Assembly (NCBI GenBank): GCA_049694275.1
Contig: JBAVQS010000050.1
Location: 1-64,000 of the forward strand
Direction of reading: 5' to 3'
DNA: 64,000 bases
Source: JBAVQS01 sp049694275
GTDB taxonomy: Bacteria > Chloroflexota > Anaerolineae > UBA4142 > SHND01
The notes beneath the pieces were generated by a model. It worked only from the letters and a program-made list of their open reading frames with translations, did not search any database and was not told the origin of the DNA. Both the position numbers and the translations under genes were made by a program. Numbering within the stretch: the stretch's first letter is position 1; each line of letters starts with the position of its first letter. Of the stretch, positions 50,389-59,104 are shown piece after piece.

Positions 50389-50457
50389 AAACGGATACAC
50401 GGATAGACGCGGATGACGAGTAGCTATCCGTTTATGGACCCTCGGCACTTTCGAGGG
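50389..50457. repeat. Paired hairpins between the CHAT-STAND gene and the glycerol locus
   Basis: AAACGGATA (50389-50397) / TATCCGTTT (50425-50433) is a perfect 9-bp inverted repeat with CGGAT units in the loop. It is followed by CCCTCG / CGAGGG (50439-50457). Neither has a T tract. The second sits where convergent transcripts meet and could act as a weak two-way terminator. The remaining bases to 50574 show no gene. Confidence 0.4.
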
Positions 50458-50574
50458 CCGCTTTGAAATCCGTTGACGCCCGGTCGTTGTGCGCGAGTAT
50501 GCGCGCTATTCATCGAATACTTGAGAGAATGAGCCGCTACGAGAGTTGCGGCCGCCCCAAGATGTTCCGGTGAC

Positions 50575-51660
50575 CTAGGCCCCGCGGCATATCGCGCACA
50601 GGGTGTCTGCCCCGTTGGCGGCGAACGGGAGATGACACTTGACGCAGATGGCGAGCGCACCCTCGTGCACAGCCTCGCGATGGCCCACGGATAACGCCTC
50701 GCGCCGGACGCCGGGAAGAAGAGTAATCGCTTCAGGCGCGCAGATCCGGTCGCATAACCGGCATTCGAGTCCCAGGCATTGCGCCGGCCGGAAGGCAAGC
50801 GCGAAATGATCACCCTGGGTCTTGAACTCGATTGCGCTTGTGGGACAGATTTTGGCGCAGAGGCCGCAAGCCGTACAGCGGTCGTCGATCTCTAGCGTGA
50901 CAAGGCGCGTGCCTTGCGCATCTGCCTGGGGCGCGCCCAGCCGGGTTACTGCACGCTGGAGCGTGGACACGCGCGTCTGCGTATCCGGTTCGGGCAAAGA
51001 ATCGATTGGCAGGGCGCCGGTCGCGACGGAGGCCGCCGCGCGCCCGACATTCAAAGTCAAGAGCGAGAGAAAGGCGCGCCGCGAAAGAGGCTCGCCGGTA
51101 TGGCGCTCGTTCGGGAAAGGGTGCGGAAGGTCGGACAGTTTCCCTTCGGATTCGGTGTGGAGGTGGAGCTTGCCGGCGCTGGTCCATGCGCCGAGCAGTT
51201 CTTGAGCGGCATGGACGGTACGGATAATCGATGCGTGCGCCGCGCCGATGGGACATGCACCGCAGAGCGAATCATCCAACCACACCTGTGCATGCTCGGC
51301 CGCGAGGGCGACCAGCAGCTCCGGCGAGAGCCGCGCCAGGCAGGGGAGCCGCGCCAGGCCCTGCGCCGGCGTACGGGTTGTCTCGACATCGGCGCGGCGC
51401 TGGCAGGCAAACTCGACTTGATCCCAACGTTTTCCCAGCTCGATCACGGCCGGATCGCTCATCCGCGTGGAGCGATAGACATCGGTTGGACAGATCGAAA
51501 TGCAAAGACCACACTCGACGCAACGGGGGGCGTCCAACTCGGGCAGCCCGTTGTTGAGGCGAATCGCGTGGACCGGGCAGGGGAGGCAGAGCTCGCAGTG
51601 TGAATCTCGGTGCCGCCGGTTGAGACACGCGTCGCGGTGAACCTGAAGGGGCGCATCCAC
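50575..51660 (-). CDS. Multi-[4Fe-4S] ferredoxin-like protein of the GlpA/Sdh-like operon
   Basis: 361 residues from GTG 51660, whose G is shared with the TAG stop of the membrane subunit upstream (1-base overlap). N-terminal motifs C12/C22-x2-C25-x2-C28 and CVECGLCISICP hold one or two [4Fe-4S] clusters. A middle part has CQRR, PCLARLSPELLVALAAE and DSLCGACPIGAA. A twin-arginine-like hydrophobic stretch SRRAFLSLLTLNVGRAAASV lies in the middle of the chain. The C-terminal half has CTACGLCAKICP and CLGLECRLCDRICAPEAI, then CVKCHLP...CAIC like a rubredoxin/zinc knuckle. It probably carries electrons to or from the GlpA/SdhBCD-like complex. The family is not recognised precisely. Confidence 0.8.
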   Translation of the reverse strand: MDAPLQVHRDACLNRRHRDSHCELCLPCPVHAIRLNNGLPELDAPRCVECGLCISICPTDVYRSTRMSDPAVIELGKRWDQVEFACQRRADVETTRTPAQGLARLPCLARLSPELLVALAAEHAQVWLDDSLCGACPIGAAHASIIRTVHAAQELLGAWTSAGKLHLHTESEGKLSDLPHPFPNERHTGEPLSRRAFLSLLTLNVGRAAASVATGALPIDSLPEPDTQTRVSTLQRAVTRLGAPQADAQGTRLVTLEIDDRCTACGLCAKICPTSAIEFKTQGDHFALAFRPAQCLGLECRLCDRICAPEAITLLPGVRREALSVGHREAVHEGALAICVKCHLPFAANGADTLCAICRGA

Positions 51661-52031
51661 TATCCGCGTGAGCCGATGACGAGGATCAGCCAGATGCCAT
51701 AGACAATAAAGGCGGCGCCGCCAATCACAAAGAGCCAATTGACCACCTGGAGCAGCCCGCGCGCCGGCCGCAGGTCGAGGATGATTCCGCGGAGGCCAAT
51801 CAGGGCATGGGGAACGACCAGGATGAGGAAGGCGCTTTCCATCACGGGAACGATGGGATTCTTGTAATAATTGACGATATCCTGATAGGTGAGGAGTCCT
51901 CCCGGGACCAGCGCATGATTCACGACGAAATGGATGCCCAGGACGATCAGGATCAAAAGACCGCTGAGGATTTTAAAGAGCCACAGCCAGACATTCTCGC
52001 CGGATTTCGGCGCAGAGGGAGTTCCCAGCAT
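51660..52031 (-). CDS. Succinate dehydrogenase-like membrane anchor subunit (SdhD-like)
   Basis: 123 residues with three membrane helices (LFKILSGLLILIVLGIHFVV, ESAFLILVVPHALIGLRGII, WLFVIGGAAFIVYGIWLILV). Histidines in IHFVVNH and VVPHALIGLRG sit where haem b or quinone ligands lie in SdhD/FrdD. It should anchor the iron-sulfur subunit and reduce quinone. AGGAGG 8 bases before ATG 52031 fixes the start. It is separated from the SdhC-like gene by a 148-bp palindromic element. Confidence 0.82.
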   Translation of the reverse strand: MLGTPSAPKSGENVWLWLFKILSGLLILIVLGIHFVVNHALVPGGLLTYQDIVNYYKNPIVPVMESAFLILVVPHALIGLRGIILDLRPARGLLQVVNWLFVIGGAAFIVYGIWLILVIGSRG

Positions 52032-52044
52032 TGTCAAATCCTCC

Positions 52045-52192
52045 TAGAGCGAATTCCATTTTGATTGATGGGGTTGTAGGGGCAATCCCTTGCGACCACA
52101 GGGAGTCCCCATTGGATGGTTGCCCTACATATGGGCGAGCACAAGGCATCGCCCCTACGACGATGCCGTAAGCGAAACTGGAATTCGCTCTA
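52045..52192. mobile_element. 148-bp MITE-like element between sdhC- and sdhD-like genes
   Basis: Perfect 14-bp terminal inverted repeats TAGAGCGAATTCCA (52045-52058) and TGGAATTCGCTCTA (52179-52192) begin and end in TA. Inside is an 83-bp GTAGGGGC...GCCCCTAC module (52076-52158) nearly identical to the one in the CHAT-FGE gene. The stop codon of the SdhC-like gene is supplied by the repeat end, so the insertion trimmed or just met that gene. There is no coding capacity. Confidence 0.8.
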
Positions 52193-52603
52193 AGCGGCAA
52201 ACATCTTGAACGCAAAATAGAGGCAGACCCCCAGCGCAATCGCCATCAGGATGTACAGGAGCTGTTTCTGGTAGGGGACCGCGATTCCAAAGCTGGTCAA
52301 CGCGATGCGCAGGCCATTCAAGCCGTGGATGATGCCGGCTGCGACGACCAGGAACTCGCCCATGAGAAAGAGGGGGCTTTTGGCGAGCGCGGTAAAACTA
52401 TTATACCCCGCAGGGCCGCTCGCGAGCTGGCTCAGCACGAGCAGGTGCATAAAGAGATAGAGGGTCAGGCCGAGCGCGGTGATGCGATTCAGGCTAAAGG
52501 CCCATGTGCCGACCTGTCGCGAGCGGGGATCGAACCACTTGACTGCGCCGGTCAACCACGAGCGCGTCCGCTCCGTTCTGAGGTTGCGATTCTCGGCGTC
52601 CAT
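52190..52603 (-). CDS. Succinate dehydrogenase-like cytochrome b subunit (SdhC-like)
   Basis: 137 residues. A cytoplasmic start with WFDPRSRQVG is followed by three helices (ITALGLTLYLFMHLLVLSQL, FLMGEFLVVAAGIIHGLNGLRIAL, QLLYILMAIALGVCLYFAF). The FSLNRITALGL motif parallels the S-x-x-R-x-(T/S)-G quinone-site helix, and His in FMHLLVL and IIHGLNGLR are haem b candidates. ATG 52603 overlaps the SdhB-like stop (TAATG). It pairs with the SdhD-like subunit to form a two-subunit, six-helix membrane anchor. Confidence 0.85.
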   Translation of the reverse strand: MDAENRNLRTERTRSWLTGAVKWFDPRSRQVGTWAFSLNRITALGLTLYLFMHLLVLSQLASGPAGYNSFTALAKSPLFLMGEFLVVAAGIIHGLNGLRIALTSFGIAVPYQKQLLYILMAIALGVCLYFAFKMFAA

Positions 52604-53355
52604 TATTTCTCTCCCTGGCCGTTACTCTTTTGTGGCTTGAACAGGCGCTTGAGGCGCGCGCCGATGACCTGCCGGCGCAAATCCATGATCCGTCCGGCGG
52701 GATCCACATTGGAGGGACAGACCGCGCTGCACTCAAAGGCGCTGTGGCAGCGCCACACTCCGTTCTCGCCATCCACCCACTTGAGCAGGTCTGGCCGCCG
52801 GTTGAGCCCATTCTGCTGTGCGGCGGCGAGCGCGGCGGGCGCCAAATAGTTGGGTGTGGTCGCGACGATCGGGCAGGCGCTAACACAAAGGCCACATTCA
52901 ATACAGTCGGACAGGCGAAGAGACTCTTTATTCTCCGGCTGATGTCCGGCGACCGGTCCGGCCGGCTCGTCGGCTAGCGAGATGACCGCTTGCTGGCCCA
53001 TCAACTCGGTTCGCTCATAGAGGAGGCCCAGATCGACAACCAGGTCGCTGACCACCGGGAAGTTTCGCAGCGGCTCGACTTTGACGACGCCCCCATTTTT
53101 GGTCATCGTGTGAACCGGCGTGATGCAGGTCAGCTTTTCAACCCCGTTGACGCGCATCCCGCAAGCGCCGCAGGTTGAATGATGACAAGCGTGGCGAAAA
53201 CAGAGCGAACGATCGTGAAAGGCCCAGACCCTTTCGATTCCATCCAGGATGTATTCATCCGGGTCGACTGGAATGGTGAACGAATCAAAATGGGGCTTGG
53301 CATCGCCCTTTTGACGATAGACCTGAAAAGTGACATCCCACTTGGCTGTGCTCAT
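52603..53355 (-). CDS. Succinate dehydrogenase/fumarate reductase-like iron-sulfur subunit (SdhB-like)
   Basis: 250 residues with the three SdhB cluster sites: [2Fe-2S] in CFRHACHHSTCGACGMRVNG...LTC, [4Fe-4S] in CIECGLCVSACPIV, and the membrane-proximal cluster in CHSAFECSAVCPSNVDP. The C-terminal helix packs on the anchor subunits. It should pass electrons from a flavoprotein to quinone. No SdhA/FrdA gene is present; the gene 9 bases upstream encodes a GlpA-type glycerol-3-phosphate dehydrogenase, suggesting that this is the flavoprotein partner. GAGGA before ATG 53355 supports the start. Confidence 0.92.
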   Translation of the reverse strand: MSTAKWDVTFQVYRQKGDAKPHFDSFTIPVDPDEYILDGIERVWAFHDRSLCFRHACHHSTCGACGMRVNGVEKLTCITPVHTMTKNGGVVKVEPLRNFPVVSDLVVDLGLLYERTELMGQQAVISLADEPAGPVAGHQPENKESLRLSDCIECGLCVSACPIVATTPNYLAPAALAAAQQNGLNRRPDLLKWVDGENGVWRCHSAFECSAVCPSNVDPAGRIMDLRRQVIGARLKRLFKPQKSNGQGEK

Positions 53356-53364
53356 GATCGTTCC

Positions 53365-54528
53365 TCAGTCGGGCAGCGTGTAGAATTGGCGGTAGGAGAG
53401 GAGGGGAACCTCCCGGGTTGTGCAGGGAGTGGATACGCCGACGATGCCGTTGACGACATCGGCGGTCTTTTCCGCCATCGCCCGGCAGGTCGTGGCTTTG
53501 CCGCCCGTGATGGTGACCAGCCCCGGCGCATGGTCGCTGTGATCAAAGCATTTAAAGGTGCGCGCGATTTCGCGCCCCGAATCCCCACCCCCCACCAGGG
53601 GCCGCGTCGCCATATAGGCTCCGCGCATCTTGGCCTGACGGATTCCCGGAATCAGTTCGGCGCCGCGTTCGAGCATCAACTGGACGTGGTCTTGCAGCAC
53701 GGGGACATAATCCAGGTCGTCGATTGAGAACGAGGTCGTCCCGACGACGACCATGCGCCGCTGTGGGAGGACAATATCGCCGTCGTCAGGGGCGTTCAGG
53801 CGATTGATGGCGCGCTCGACCAGGCGCTGGTCATAGGCGACCATGACCCCCGGCGTCGGTTTGACCGGCACATTCACGCCGGCCATGTGCGCAATTTCGC
53901 CTGCCCATGCGCCCGTCGCATTCACGACGATATCGCCGCGAATATCATAGCGCCGGTCACACGTCCGGTCCCAGGCTTGTACGCCGCCAACCGCTCCCTG
54001 TCCGTTGATCATCAACCCGATCACATCGGTATAGAACCTGAATTTCGCGCCATTGGATTTGGCCGTGGCCGCAAAGGCGAGCGCCAACCGCAGCGGGTCA
54101 AACGTCCCATCCGGGATTAAATAGGCGAGGAGCACACGAGGGTTGATATTGGGCTCCATGCGGAGCGCCTGCTCGGGCTTGAGCTCTTCAACGGGGATGT
54201 GACACTCCTGGCACGCCCGCGTAAATTTCTTTGCATATTCGAGGTCGCTGTCGTCGATCGCGATAAACAGGCCGCCGTTCGGCTCGATGACCTGGGGGAC
54301 GATCTTGCGGAGGATTATATTCTCGTCAATGCACTCGACCGCCGATTCCTGGTCTTTGACCGCATAGCGCCCCCCGCTGTGCAAGAGCCCATGCGTACGC
54401 CCTGAGGTCCCGTTGGCAATCGGTCCTCGTTCCACTACCGTGACATCAAAACCCCGTAAGGCTAAATCATGCGCGGTTGCGACTCCTGTGAACCCGGCCC
54501 CGACGATGATGGCATGTGGTTTGCTCAT
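53365..54528 (-). CDS. glpA: FAD-dependent glycerol-3-phosphate dehydrogenase, GlpA-type, short form
   Basis: 387 residues of the DAO/GlpD fold. The FAD site is IIVGAGFTGVATAHDLALRGFDVTVVERG. The GlpA-typical GTSGRTHGLLHSGGRYAVKDQESAVECIDEN, the C-terminal GLVTITGGKATTCRAMAEK and substrate-phosphate Arg residues are present. It oxidises glycerol 3-phosphate to dihydroxyacetone phosphate. E. coli GlpA is about 540 residues and ends in a BFD-like [2Fe-2S] domain; that part is absent here, and no GlpB or GlpC genes follow. SdhB-, SdhC- and SdhD-like genes do. Upstream are glpK and glpF. Electrons are therefore expected to flow to the SdhB-like subunit (inference). Confidence 0.9.
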   Translation of the reverse strand: MSKPHAIIVGAGFTGVATAHDLALRGFDVTVVERGPIANGTSGRTHGLLHSGGRYAVKDQESAVECIDENIILRKIVPQVIEPNGGLFIAIDDSDLEYAKKFTRACQECHIPVEELKPEQALRMEPNINPRVLLAYLIPDGTFDPLRLALAFAATAKSNGAKFRFYTDVIGLMINGQGAVGGVQAWDRTCDRRYDIRGDIVVNATGAWAGEIAHMAGVNVPVKPTPGVMVAYDQRLVERAINRLNAPDDGDIVLPQRRMVVVGTTSFSIDDLDYVPVLQDHVQLMLERGAELIPGIRQAKMRGAYMATRPLVGGGDSGREIARTFKCFDHSDHAPGLVTITGGKATTCRAMAEKTADVVNGIVGVSTPCTTREVPLLSYRQFYTLPD

Positions 54529-54548
54529 TTCACACGCTCCAGTCCGGC

Positions 54549-54800
54549 TCAGCTTCTGCCAATCCAGCGATTAAAAAGCAGTATTCCCCCAAAGATAGCC
54601 CAGATCATCGCGCCAAAAGCCAATCCCCAAAGGATTGATTCCAGCGGCGACTTGTTATCCCAGGCCTGGACGGTAGTGAGCAGAGCCATGCCGATGCTGG
54701 TGATGGAAATAATGACCAGCCCGGAACGCATCGGAATCCAGGGCCCGGCGGCCAGTTCGGCGGTTGGGGACGGTCGTCTCTTGGGCGGTTTCTTGGGCAT
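54549..54800 (-). CDS. Small two-helix membrane protein in the glycerol operon
   Basis: 83 residues: a basic proline-rich N-terminus (MPKKPPKRRPSPTAELAAGP), then two membrane helices (MRSGLVIISITSIGMALLTT and ILWGLAFGAMIWAIFGGILL). ATG 54800 has GAGG upstream and the stop lies 20 bases before glpA. It may be an accessory membrane subunit of the glycerol-3-phosphate dehydrogenase complex. No family is recognised. Confidence 0.6.
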   Translation of the reverse strand: MPKKPPKRRPSPTAELAAGPWIPMRSGLVIISITSIGMALLTTVQAWDNKSPLESILWGLAFGAMIWAIFGGILLFNRWIGRS

Positions 54801-54888
54801 GATTTCCTCTGAGAAAAGATTAGGGTGCACAATCGGAGGAGCGACGAATCCGTCGCTCCTCCCTCTATTCATTGTGAGTGATAACCTG

Positions 54889-56385
54889 TTAGTCTGTCCA
54901 ATCGAACGACTTGGTGACGGCCTTTTTCCAACCCTTGTAGAGGTCGGCGCGTTTGGTCTGGTCCATTTGTGGGGTCCACTCGTGGTCCTTGCCCCAGTTG
55001 GCGCGCAGGTCTTCGACCTTGGCCCAGAACCCGACGGCGAGGCCGGCGGCATAGGCCGCGCCCAGCGCCGTGGTTTCGGCGACGGTCGGGCGGATGACCG
55101 GGACGCCGAGGACGTCGGACTGGAACTGCATGAGGAGGTTGTTATAGACCATGCCGCCATCGACTTTGAGAGCGGTGAGCGGGACGCCGGAATCGGCGTT
55201 CATGGCATCCAGGACCTCGCGGGTCTGGAACGCGGTGGCTTCCAGCGCCGCGCGCGCGATATGGCCCTTGTTGACGTAGCGGGTCATGCCGACGATGACG
55301 CCGCGGGCATCGCTCTTCCAGTACGGCGCAAAGAGGCCGGAGAAGGCGGGGACAAAGTAGATGCCGCCGTTATCGTCGACCGTCTTGGCGAGTCCTTCGA
55401 TGTCGGACGATTTCTGGATCAGGCCGAGGTTGTCGCGCAGCCACTGGACGAGGGCGCCGGTAATGGCGATGGAGCCTTCGAGGCAGTAGACGGCCGGCTG
55501 GTCGCCGATCTTGTAGCCGAGGGTAGTGAGCAAGCCGTTCTTGGACTGGACGGGCTTGGTGCCAGTGTTGAGGAGCATAAAGCAGCCGGTGCCGTAGGTG
55601 TTCTTGGCCTCGCCTGCCGAAAAGCAGGTCTGTCCAAAGAGCGCGGCCTGCTGGTCGCCCAGGTCACCCGCCACGGGGATGCCGGCCAGCGCGCCCTTGG
55701 CCTGGCCATAGGTGGCGCTGGAGGGTTTGATCGCCGGGAGCATGGCGCGAGGGACGCCCATGACTTTGAGCATGTCGGGGTCCCAGTCGAGGGTCGCCAG
55801 GTTCATCAGCATGGTGCGGCTGGCGTTCGAGACATCGGTGACGTGGGCCCCACCGTTCGGGCCGCCGGTCAGATTCCAGATGACCCAGGTATCGATGTTG
55901 CCAAAGAGAACTTCGCCCTTTTCGGCCTTGGCGCGGACGCCGGGGACGTTGTCGAGAATCCACTTGATCTTGGGGCCGGAAAAGTAGGTGGCGAGGGGCA
56001 GACCGACCTGGGCGCGGAACCGATCCTGGCCGCCGTCCTTGGCGAGCTCGTTGCAGATGTCGGCGGTGCGGGTGTCCTGCCAGACGATCGCGTTATAGAC
56101 CGGCTTGCCGGTCGCTTTTTCCCACACGACGGTCGTCTCGCGCTGGTTGGTCACGCCCACCGCGGCGATGTCTTTCGGGTCGATATTGTGCTTTTTGAGC
56201 CCACCGGCAATCACTTCTTGCGTGCGCTCCCAGATTTCCATCGGGTTGTGCTCGACCCAGCCGGGTTTTGGGTAGATCTGTTCGTGTTCTTTCTGATCGA
56301 TGCCGACCACCTTGCCCGCATGATCAAAGATCATAAAGCGGGTGCTGGTCGTGCCCTGATCAACTGCGGCTGCATACTTTGGCAT
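54889..56385 (-). CDS. glpK: Glycerol kinase (intact copy)
   Basis: 498 residues of the FGGY kinase family, phosphorylating glycerol with ATP to give glycerol 3-phosphate for GlpA. The phosphate-1 loop is intact ([13 protein letters not shown]), as are the substrate motifs [11 protein letters not shown] and [11 protein letters not shown], catalytic Asp in [13 protein letters not shown], and the adenosine motif [24 protein letters not shown] 6 bases before ATG 56385 sets the start. It lies between glpF and the small membrane gene of the operon. A second, degenerate kinase paralogue lies upstream of glpF. Confidence 0.96.
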   Translation of the reverse strand: MPKYAAAVDQGTTSTRFMIFDHAGKVVGIDQKEHEQIYPKPGWVEHNPMEIWERTQEVIAGGLKKHNIDPKDIAAVGVTNQRETTVVWEKATGKPVYNAIVWQDTRTADICNELAKDGGQDRFRAQVGLPLATYFSGPKIKWILDNVPGVRAKAEKGEVLFGNIDTWVIWNLTGGPNGGAHVTDVSNASRTMLMNLATLDWDPDMLKVMGVPRAMLPAIKPSSATYGQAKGALAGIPVAGDLGDQQAALFGQTCFSAGEAKNTYGTGCFMLLNTGTKPVQSKNGLLTTLGYKIGDQPAVYCLEGSIAITGALVQWLRDNLGLIQKSSDIEGLAKTVDDNGGIYFVPAFSGLFAPYWKSDARGVIVGMTRYVNKGHIARAALEATAFQTREVLDAMNADSGVPLTALKVDGGMVYNNLLMQFQSDVLGVPVIRPTVAETTALGAAYAAGLAVGFWAKVEDLRANWGKDHEWTPQMDQTKRADLYKGWKKAVTKSFDWTD

Positions 56386-56432
56386 GATAGTCCTCCTTGA
56401 CTCGTTAAATTCCATTGTCGAACGAGGATGAA

Positions 56433-56458
56433 GTAGGGCAGTTTTTAACCTGCCCCAA
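56433..56458. repeat. Small GTAGGGCAG palindrome between glpF and glpK
   Basis: GGGCAG, eight bases, CTGCCC preceded by GTA. It is related to the inner part of the element at 31853. It forms a short hairpin in the glpF-glpK gap without a T tract. Confidence 0.4.
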
Positions 56459-56478
56459 TTCCATCCCGAGAGCGTTAT

Positions 56479-57318
56479 TTACTTTTTAGGCTCATTCGCC
56501 GTTCGCCCGACCTCGGCTGTGGTGGGTTCTGGGCCGAAGGAGCTCGTCACAAAGAGATCATAGGCAAAGATGCCCAGAACACCGCCGATGATGGGGCCAA
56601 TGATGGGCGCGATGAGCCAGTAGAAATCAGCCCCGAAGAGGCCCTGCGTGCCAACCAAGAGACCAAACAGGCGCGGACCAAAATCACGGGCCGGGTTGAT
56701 TGCATAGCCGCTGGGACCGCCCAGGGAAAGACCGACGGCCAGAACGGTCAAGGCCACGAGGAATGGGCCCATGTTGTGCATCAGACCGGTGTTGCGCTTG
56801 TCGCCGCTCGCGAGGACACCCCAGAGCAGGACGGCGGTGCCCAGAATTTCGGTGATGACTGCGCCAATCAGCGAGTACGGGGCGCCCTTAACCGCGGCGT
56901 CCATGCCCCAGAATGTTTGGCCAAAGACCGAGCCGGGGCCGGTTGCCCAGACGTTCGGCATGCCAGCTGCACGCAGGCCGTCGCCATAGGCCAGGTAGAC
57001 GCCCAGGGCGCCGAGGAAACAGCCGATGACCTGTGCGATGATGTACGGGCCGACCTTGCCCCATGAGAAACCGCGCTTGACGGCCAGGGCAATCGTGACG
57101 GCCGGGTTCAGATGAGCGCCGGAGACGCCCGCCGAGACATAAACGGCGACCAGAACGGCCATCGCCCACCCAATGGTAATGGTATTCCAGTTATAAGCGC
57201 CGGCAGCGAGACGCGGAGCCAGACCTACATTGGCCACGACGCCATCGCCGAGCAGAATCAGGATAAAGGTCCCAAAGACCTCACCGATCAGCTCTTGCAT
57301 CAGGGATTTCTCTTTCAT
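56479..57318 (-). CDS. glpF: Glycerol uptake facilitator (aquaglyceroporin)
   Basis: 279 residues, six helices and two half-helices with the NPA boxes SGAHLNPAVTIAL and AINPARDFGPRLFGL. The Asp after the second NPAR marks glycerol-conducting GlpF rather than water-only AqpZ. It lets glycerol diffuse in to be trapped by GlpK, encoded 93 bases downstream. GGAGGAG 7 bases before ATG 57318 supports the start. The 182-base gap upstream (57319-57500) contains a CCTCC/GGAGG hairpin but no recognisable switch. Confidence 0.95.
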   Translation of the reverse strand: MKEKSLMQELIGEVFGTFILILLGDGVVANVGLAPRLAAGAYNWNTITIGWAMAVLVAVYVSAGVSGAHLNPAVTIALAVKRGFSWGKVGPYIIAQVIGCFLGALGVYLAYGDGLRAAGMPNVWATGPGSVFGQTFWGMDAAVKGAPYSLIGAVITEILGTAVLLWGVLASGDKRNTGLMHNMGPFLVALTVLAVGLSLGGPSGYAINPARDFGPRLFGLLVGTQGLFGADFYWLIAPIIGPIIGGVLGIFAYDLFVTSSFGPEPTTAEVGRTANEPKK

Positions 57319-57500
57319 TGCGAACTCCTCCTTTGGAGAACAATGGGATATTTTGAAAAACCGTCCGACGCGTGATCAATCTTGTATTTGTTTTCTTCGC
57401 GGCACCTCCTCTTGCGTGGGAGGCCTGGAGCAGAGAGACGGGATGAAGAGAAAACGCTCCCGCCCGAGGACCGCCACGCATAAAATCCTTCACGTACACT

Positions 57501-59042
57501 CTAGGACTCGACCCAATCAAAAGTCCTTTCCACCGCTTTCAGCCACCCCCGGTACAGGCGCGCCCGCGTCTCCTCGTCCATGTGTGGGTACCAGGTCTTG
57601 TCTACCTGCCAGTTGTCCGACAGATCCTGAAATGGGTGATAGGAACTCCCCGCGCTCCAGAAATCAACGGCCAGGCCCGCCGCATAAGCGGCACCGAGGG
57701 CTGCCGTTTCGGCGACCTGAGGACGGGTGACCGGTACCCCCAGGATGTCTGACTGGAACTGCATCAGCAGGTCGTTGTAAACCATGTCGCCATCCACCTT
57801 GAGCGTCTTGAGTTGCACCCCCGAGTCCTTTTCCATGGCTTCAAGGACCTGGCGCGTTTGATAAGCGGTGGCTTCCAACCCGGCGCGTGCCAGGTGGCCT
57901 TTGTTGGCAAAGCGCGTGAGCCCGGCAATCACTCCGCGCGCATCGTTGCGCCAGTAGGGCGCCAGCAGGCCGGAGAATGCCGGTACGATATAGACACCGC
58001 CGTTATCCGGGACGGTGCGCGCGAGGTCTTCAATGTCGGCCGAACGTCTAAAGAGCTCCAGATTGTCGCGGAGCCATTGGACGAGCGCGCCGGTCTCTGA
58101 AATGGAGCCTTCGAGCGCGTACACCGCCGGCTCGTTTGCGAATTTATAGGCGAGGGTGGTGAGCAGGCCAAACTTGCTCGGGATGGGATTTACGCCCGTG
58201 TTCATCAGCATGAAACAGGCGGTGCTGTAGGTGTTTTTAGCTTCGCCCGGGTTAAAGCAGGTCTGACCCACGAGGGCGGCCTGCTGGTCGCCCAGGTCCC
58301 CGCAGATCGGGATCGAATCTCCAAAGGGCCCATCCGCTCGGGTTGCGCCCCACGGTTTGGGGTCGCTGGAGGAGACAATGCGCGGGAGCATCGCGCGCGG
58401 AATCCCCATCAACTCTAGCAGTTCGCTATCCCAATCCAGCGTGTACAGATTCATCAACAGGGTTCGGCTGGCATTCGTGACGTCAGTAATGTGGACGCCC
58501 CCTGCAGGGCCGCCGGTCAACCACCAGATGAGCCAGGTGTCCAGCGTGCCAAATAGCGCCTGCCCGCGCTCGGCCATTTTGCGAATGCCCGCGACGTTAT
58601 CGAGAATCCACTTGATCTTGGGACCAGAGAAATAGGTATTGAGAGGCAAACCCGAGCGAGCGCGGAAGTAGTCTTGCCCGACCTGGGGGGCGAGCTCGTC
58701 GCAAATTGCTTTGGTGCGGGTGTCACGCCAGACGATGGCGTTATAGCAGGGTTGGCCTGTGTACTTGTCCCATACGACGACGGTCTCGCGCTGGTTGGAG
58801 ATGCCGACCGCCGCAATGTCGCCGGGCTGTGCGCCCGCTTTGGAGATTGCGGATTGGATAGCCTGTTGGGTCCGCTCCCAGATTTCAAGCGGTTTGTGCT
58901 CTACCCGATCCGGTTGGAGATAGATCTGCCGGTGCTCTTTTTGGGAGATGCTCACGACCTGCCCGCGATGATTGACAATCATACAGCGGGTCAGCGTCGT
59001 CGCTTGGTGAATTGCGGCAATAAACTTTGGCATCTGCGCCAT
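57501..59042 (-). CDS. Degenerate glycerol kinase paralogue, possible pseudokinase
   Basis: 513 residues, full-length FGGY fold, closely similar to the intact GlpK nearby ([42 protein letters not shown]). The phosphate-1 loop that should read DQGTTSTR is HQATTLTR (H12, A14, L17), the adenosine motif DGGMV is DGDMV, and GWVEH is DRVEH. The catalytic Asp in GDQQAA remains. Loss of the Mg/phosphate Asp predicts weak or no kinase activity, so it may sense glycerol or regulate. The start is ATG 59042 or 59033; the in-frame extension to 59159 runs through a palindromic repeat and is rejected. It is the first gene before glpF and lies downstream of a two-component system. Confidence 0.85.
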   Translation of the reverse strand: MAQMPKFIAAIHQATTLTRCMIVNHRGQVVSISQKEHRQIYLQPDRVEHKPLEIWERTQQAIQSAISKAGAQPGDIAAVGISNQRETVVVWDKYTGQPCYNAIVWRDTRTKAICDELAPQVGQDYFRARSGLPLNTYFSGPKIKWILDNVAGIRKMAERGQALFGTLDTWLIWWLTGGPAGGVHITDVTNASRTLLMNLYTLDWDSELLELMGIPRAMLPRIVSSSDPKPWGATRADGPFGDSIPICGDLGDQQAALVGQTCFNPGEAKNTYSTACFMLMNTGVNPIPSKFGLLTTLAYKFANEPAVYALEGSISETGALVQWLRDNLELFRRSADIEDLARTVPDNGGVYIVPAFSGLLAPYWRNDARGVIAGLTRFANKGHLARAGLEATAYQTRQVLEAMEKDSGVQLKTLKVDGDMVYNDLLMQFQSDILGVPVTRPQVAETAALGAAYAAGLAVDFWSAGSSYHPFQDLSDNWQVDKTWYPHMDEETRARLYRGWLKAVERTFDWVES

Positions 59043-59104
59043 CCCAGTCTTCTTTGTCAGGGATTCTTTGGCCGAGGAACCGAATAACTGACTCATGTTA
59101 CGCA

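Noticed and set aside
54801..55160. N-terminal extension of the small membrane protein (203-residue version)
   Set aside because: The extra part overlaps glpK in another frame and is Ser/Pro/Arg-rich; the ATG at 54800 has a good ribosome site.
50575..59042. An ordinary succinate dehydrogenase operon with SdhA
   Set aside because: No frame in the region encodes an SdhA/FrdA flavoprotein; the flavoprotein present has GlpA motifs.
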